Source: RUG754 sp964345365 (GTDB lineage Bacteria > Bacillota > Clostridia > Peptostreptococcales > Anaerovoracaceae). Taken from it: a stretch of 10,604 nt of DNA. The stretch lies in contig CAYFQR010000038.1 of assembly GCA_964345365.1 (NCBI GenBank), positions 1 through 10,604 on the forward strand, read 5' to 3'. The number at the start of each line of letters is the position of its first letter. Positions within the stretch are counted from its first letter, which is position 1. This document shows, one piece after another, positions 7,931-10,604 of this stretch. The notes below the pieces were generated by a model, which saw nothing but the letters and a program-made list of their open reading frames with translations, searched no databases and was not told where the DNA came from. A program made the translations under genes and the position numbers.

Positions 7931-8167
7931 TTATCTTGGCATAGTCCAATCCTGAATCCTGTAGTTTGCTCCCGCCTTTTCGAGTTCTCCGATTCCTTTC
8001 TTAATAGTCTCAATTATCTGCTCATCGGTAAACACATAATTATTATCCTCAGCATAAGCCTTCATCCCGGTTACAAGAAACTTAAGCGCCTCATCACCAT
8101 AAATTAAAGTGGGTATAGTATTTACAGTTCTTTCAAATGCAAGATTTAAGTACTTCTGAATGTTCAT
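7931..8167 (-). CDS. Small 78-residue soluble protein of unknown function under a sigma-54 promoter
   Basis: I do not recognise this protein. Reality as a gene is supported by a strong GGAGG 6 nt before the ATG, a sigma-54 promoter about 60 bp upstream, a terminator-like hairpin downstream, and no better frame on either strand. The sequence starts MNIQKYLNLAF and ends IQDWTMPR. It has no cysteine or histidine, no signal peptide and no transmembrane segment. It contains roughly equal acidic and basic residues and looks mostly helical, with a possible amphipathic helix around 49-65. A small regulator, enzyme partner or adaptor are all possible. Its promoter and the activator-type gene directly upstream suggest it is induced by that regulator, so it may act in the same amino-acid-related pathway. 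That functional link is inference. Confidence 0.78.
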   Translation of the reverse strand: MNIQKYLNLAFERTVNTIPTLIYGDEALKFLVTGMKAYAEDNNYVFTDEQIIETIKKGIGELEKAGANYRIQDWTMPR

Positions 8168-8224
8168 TTTACACCTCCATGTTTTTTCTTTTTTCTTTTT
8201 ATCTTTCAGTCTGCTGAGATACTA

Positions 8225-8242
8225 ATGCATTTTACGTGCCAA
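8225..8242 (-). promoter_or_regulatory. Sigma-54 (-24/-12) promoter of the 78-residue gene
   Basis: The minus strand reads TTGGCACG-TAAA-ATGCAT. This matches YTGGCACG-N4-TTGCW at all positions but one, with the invariant GG (8240-8239) and GC (8228-8227) separated by exactly 10 nt. Transcription would start near 8215, giving a 5' UTR of about 48 nt with GGAGG. A sigma-54 activator gene ends about 100 bp upstream and a matching dyad site lies near -120. Confidence 0.9.
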
Positions 8243-8311
8243 CTTTTAAGATTTTGCGAAACTTATTTGTTTTTCTATATTTTTCACGTTTCTCCTTGTT
8301 TTAATCCGTAG

Positions 8312-8345
8312 ATGAGTCCTGTTTTTTGACTCATTTTTGAATCAC
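8312..8345. promoter_or_regulatory. Putative upstream activator site for the sigma-54 promoter, overlapping the regulator's stop codon
   Basis: On the plus strand TTGACTCA-TTTT-TGAATCAC (8326-8345) forms an 8-4-8 dyad whose geometry and sequence match two sites in front of the regulator gene. A third half-site TGAGTC (8313-8318) makes a second dyad: ATGAGTC (8312-8318) and GACTCAT (8328-8334) are perfect 7-bp arms 9 nt apart. The array is centred about 120 bp upstream of the predicted sigma-54 start, the usual enhancer distance. The regulator's TGA stop (8344-8342) lies inside the site. No U-run follows, so it is not a terminator. Confidence 0.68.
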
Positions 8346-10432
8346 AGGTTGTGTTTCAATTTCTTTCTGGCAAATGTCGCCTGTGGCATTTTTAGAAGCT
8401 CCGCAGCTTTTCTGGTAGTGCCCGCTTTGTCAAGCGCGCATTCTATAACCTTTTTCTCATATGCCGATATCAACTCCTCAAAACTCATCTCATATCCGGA
8501 ATTCGATTCTTTTAACACGTCGCTTTGTCCGGTATTATCGCCGTTGCAGCTTATAAGATTGTCAACCGTATCGCTTTCGATTATATCACCATGTTCCACT
8601 ATATAGAGTCTATGCACGGTGTTCTCCAATTCACGCACATTTCCCGGCCAGGAATATGCACATAATCTCTCAAATGCTTTTTTGCTGATTTTTTTATTTT
8701 TCCCGTACTTTCCTATATATTTTTTTAAGAACGTATCCGCCATAATGGGAATATCATCTTTTCTCTCTCTTAGAGGCGGGACGGTAATCAGGCATATATT
8801 CATCCTATAAAAAAGGTCTTCTCTGAATTTCCCTTCTTCAACAAGTTTTTTGAGCGGCGTATTATTTGCACATACTACCCTCACGTTTGAATGCTTGGGC
8901 TCAGTTCCTCCTATCTTGTAATATGTGTTCTCCTGCAACACCCTGAGAAGCTTTGCCTGCATTTCAAGAGAAAGCGAACCGATTTCATCGAGAAAAAGAG
9001 TACCGTTATTTGCCATAGAGAAATATCCTTCTTTTCCCTTATCGGAAGCTCCTGTGAAGGAGCCCTTCTCGTACCCGAAAAATTCACTCTCGGCAAGGCT
9101 TTCAGGAATGGTGGCACAGTTTATCTTAATCGCGGGTTTGTCTCGTCTCGGAGAATTCTGATGTATCAAATCAAATACTCTTTCTTTTCCTACTCCCGTT
9201 TCCCCTTCGATTATGACATTGCAGTCGAATCTCGCTATGTTTATCACTTCCTCGACCATATTCTCGGTTACTTCAGACTCAAACACGAAGTTCTCAATAG
9301 TCATCGCCGCTCGTTTGTTTTTCTTTGAAAGCTTAGGTTCAATGACGGGTATCTCCGCATTCCTGCTATGCCTCTTATAAAAACCGTCCAGTTTTTTAAG
9401 GTCTGCGGCAGCTTTGTTTACGAGTTCTAAAGTGTAATCGCACGCCTTATGCCTGAACCCGTCGAAGGCATAAGAATAAAGCTCCTTGCCCATCGAGTCC
9501 GCTATAATCACGGTTTCGGTATATCTGTTGCTTATGCTTATGTGAACAACTTCTCCTCTCTCTTTCGTTATAAACGCGGCAATGCTTTCACTGCCTTTGA
9601 TATTCTCAAGATTTATTGCGCAATCGAAATGAACTCCGCTCTCTTTTTTAAGTATCGAAAGCGACTCATCATACGGCTTCGATATATCCAACTCATAGAA
9701 TCTGTCGACTGTGCCCCTCATTATTTTCTCGATTTCGCCCATCAAATTTCCTTCGGTATATGCCCTGTCAATAATAAAGGCGACATACGCGTTTCCCCTC
9801 CAAATGTCTTTAACCATGTGCGAATATAATATCGTTTCAGCCAGATTGCTTCCTATTATGGCGACTCTTCTTGCACCTCTCGCAAGAAGCTCTTCCCCGA
9901 TATCCTTGAAATTCCCCTTCTCCTCCAGAGCCCTCATGACATATCTTATGTTGCCTATTCTCGAGTCACTCGTCTTTATGAAATTAGCTGATTCAAAGCA
10001 AATAACACTACCTTTTACCTCTGCTTGACTCAAGTTCGCATCAATCTTTCCGACTTCCTCTATGTGCATCGGAAGCCCCGCAAGCGGAGTATTGACTATT
10101 ACCTCATCACCTATCTCTATTCCATGAGCTTCAAGGTCGAAATCCTTACCTGCCTCTTCAACCACACCCATGCAAAGCCCGGACGACTCGGTATACGGGT
10201 TGTGAAACTTGCCCCTCTCAGACACCATCTTGACCATTCTTGCCTTACATGCGTCTACGTCAAAATCTGAAAGTGAATATATTTGGTCGAGGTTTTCCCT
10301 CTCAAAATCAATAAACTTCAGCCTTATTCTCACTTCGTTATCTCTTATCCTGTTTGAATTGTCGAGTTTCCAAGCCATTACAGGAATCGCGCCCTTCGGT
10401 TCGATTACTCTCTCTATTCCTATTTCTCTCAT
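8342..10432 (-). CDS. Sigma-54 enhancer-binding activator with N-terminal 3,5-diaminohexanoate dehydrogenase-like sensor domain
   Basis: 696 residues from the ATG at 10432, chosen because AGGTG precedes it and the promoter -10 box lies at 10477-10482; an upstream ATG at 10471 coincides with the predicted transcription start. Residues 1 to about 350 resemble L-erythro-3,5-diaminohexanoate dehydrogenase (lysine fermentation, MDR fold): RVIEPKGAIP (8-17), RDNEVRIR, ERGKFHNP (72-79), GDEVIV, IEEVGKID and GSVICFES. The Rossmann glycine loop is degraded (VAIIGSNLAE, about 190-199), suggesting ligand sensing rather than catalysis. The AAA+ domain is intact: Walker A GETGVGKE (410-417), GSFTGA loop (457-462) for sigma-54 contact, Walker B TLFLDEIG with Asp482/Glu483, FREDLFYR arginine fingers (536-544), and WPGNVREL (595-602). 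A Fis-type HTH ends the protein (about 660-693). It should bind the 8-4-8 dyads flanking its gene and activate the sigma-54 promoter at 8225. The ligand is inferred only as amino-acid-like. Confidence 0.92.
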   Translation of the reverse strand: MREIGIERVIEPKGAIPVMAWKLDNSNRIRDNEVRIRLKFIDFERENLDQIYSLSDFDVDACKARMVKMVSERGKFHNPYTESSGLCMGVVEEAGKDFDLEAHGIEIGDEVIVNTPLAGLPMHIEEVGKIDANLSQAEVKGSVICFESANFIKTSDSRIGNIRYVMRALEEKGNFKDIGEELLARGARRVAIIGSNLAETILYSHMVKDIWRGNAYVAFIIDRAYTEGNLMGEIEKIMRGTVDRFYELDISKPYDESLSILKKESGVHFDCAINLENIKGSESIAAFITKERGEVVHISISNRYTETVIIADSMGKELYSYAFDGFRHKACDYTLELVNKAAADLKKLDGFYKRHSRNAEIPVIEPKLSKKNKRAAMTIENFVFESEVTENMVEEVINIARFDCNVIIEGETGVGKERVFDLIHQNSPRRDKPAIKINCATIPESLAESEFFGYEKGSFTGASDKGKEGYFSMANNGTLFLDEIGSLSLEMQAKLLRVLQENTYYKIGGTEPKHSNVRVVCANNTPLKKLVEEGKFREDLFYRMNICLITVPPLRERKDDIPIMADTFLKKYIGKYGKNKKISKKAFERLCAYSWPGNVRELENTVHRLYIVEHGDIIESDTVDNLISCNGDNTGQSDVLKESNSGYEMSFEELISAYEKKVIECALDKAGTTRKAAELLKMPQATFARKKLKHNL

Positions 10433-10476
10433 AATAAATTCACCTTTTTTCAAAAAATGCGTACGCCACATATTTT

Positions 10477-10485
10477 ATTATAGCA
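10477..10485 (-). promoter_or_regulatory. Extended -10 sigma-70 promoter of the regulator gene
   Basis: TG-C-TATAAT on the minus strand is a perfect extended -10 element. The -35 region (10505-10500) is poor, as is usual for this class. The predicted start near 10470 leaves a 38-nt leader before the ATG at 10432. The nearer dyad site (10506-10525) adjoins the -35 position, so regulator binding could repress its own synthesis. Confidence 0.65.
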
Positions 10486-10505
10486 TTCTCATAAAGTCAA
10501 CAGCT

Positions 10506-10525
10506 TTGACCCAATTTTGAATCAA
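10506..10525. promoter_or_regulatory. Regulator dyad site A
   Basis: Plus-strand TTGACCCA-ATTT-TGAATCAA is an 8-4-8 imperfect inverted repeat. It is centred near -45 relative to the regulator's predicted start and shares sequence and spacing with the sites at 8326 and 10538. Confidence 0.62.
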
Positions 10526-10537
10526 AACATATCGCTC

Positions 10538-10557
10538 TTGACTCAAGAATGATTCAA
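10538..10557. promoter_or_regulatory. Regulator dyad site B
   Basis: Plus-strand TTGACTCA-AGAA-TGATTCAA is the most symmetrical of the three 8-4-8 sites (7 of 8 bases symmetrical per arm). It begins 32 bp from the start of site A, about three helical turns, so proteins on both sites would face the same side of the DNA. A weaker fourth copy may lie at 10561-10580 on the minus strand (TTGACCTA-AAAA-TTAATCGC). Confidence 0.65.
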
Positions 10558-10604
10558 ATCGCGATTAATTTTTAGGTCAACAGCTTATCTTTCTCGTTAT
10601 TTTT

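Noticed and set aside
8312..8334. Terminator for the sigma-54 activator gene
   Set aside because: The 7-bp arms flank an A-rich spacer and no U-run follows; repetition of the half-sites elsewhere favours a protein-binding site.
10433..10471. Longer N-terminus for the sigma-54 activator
   Set aside because: The ATG at 10471 coincides with the predicted transcription start and lacks a ribosome binding site; the next ATG has AGGTG and matches the dehydrogenase-like start.

Overview
The window looks like chromosomal DNA from an anaerobic, low-to-moderate GC member of the Firmicutes, probably Clostridia. This is inferred from strong purine-rich ribosome binding sites, AT-rich intergenic regions, a PyrR-type attenuator, an enhancer-binding regulator built on a lysine-fermentation enzyme fold, and a corrinoid-methyltransferase-like (UroD family) protein. 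Every gene I support lies on the minus strand, so the transcriptional order runs from high to low coordinates.

Right end (about 7795-10604): a sigma-54 enhancer-binding protein (8342-10432) has an N-terminal half that resembles L-erythro-3,5-diaminohexanoate dehydrogenase, followed by a complete AAA+ sigma-54 activator domain and a Fis-type HTH. Just downstream, a near-perfect -24/-12 promoter (8225-8242) precedes a 78-codon orphan gene (7931-8167), which ends at a GAAA-tetraloop hairpin. A dyad with 8-4-8 geometry occurs about 120 bp upstream of that promoter, and twice more upstream of the regulator gene. Together these form a compact candidate circuit: sensor-regulator, its binding sites, and a sigma-54-driven small gene.

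Middle (about 3195-7775): a sigma-70 promoter with a perfect -35 box leads into a roughly 110-nt leader holding a PyrR-binding-loop-like hairpin, an alternative hairpin and an intrinsic terminator. The leader is followed by uraA (uracil permease), pyrR, a double zinc-ribbon polytopic membrane protein and a TPM-domain (YgcG-like) protein with an 18-glycine tail. The last three genes are tightly packed (3-nt gap, 11-nt overlap), so two envelope genes of unknown role appear to share a pyrimidine-controlled transcript.

Left end (1-3112): a single-gene unit encodes a UroD/MtaA-like protein fused to a C-terminal thioredoxin-like domain with a CAAC motif, ending in a strong terminator (1555-1613). 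Next comes a promoter with a perfect 10-1-10 inverted repeat just downstream of its -10 box, driving a NitT/TauT/SsuA-type lipoprotein and its ABC ATPase, which runs off the left edge of the window.
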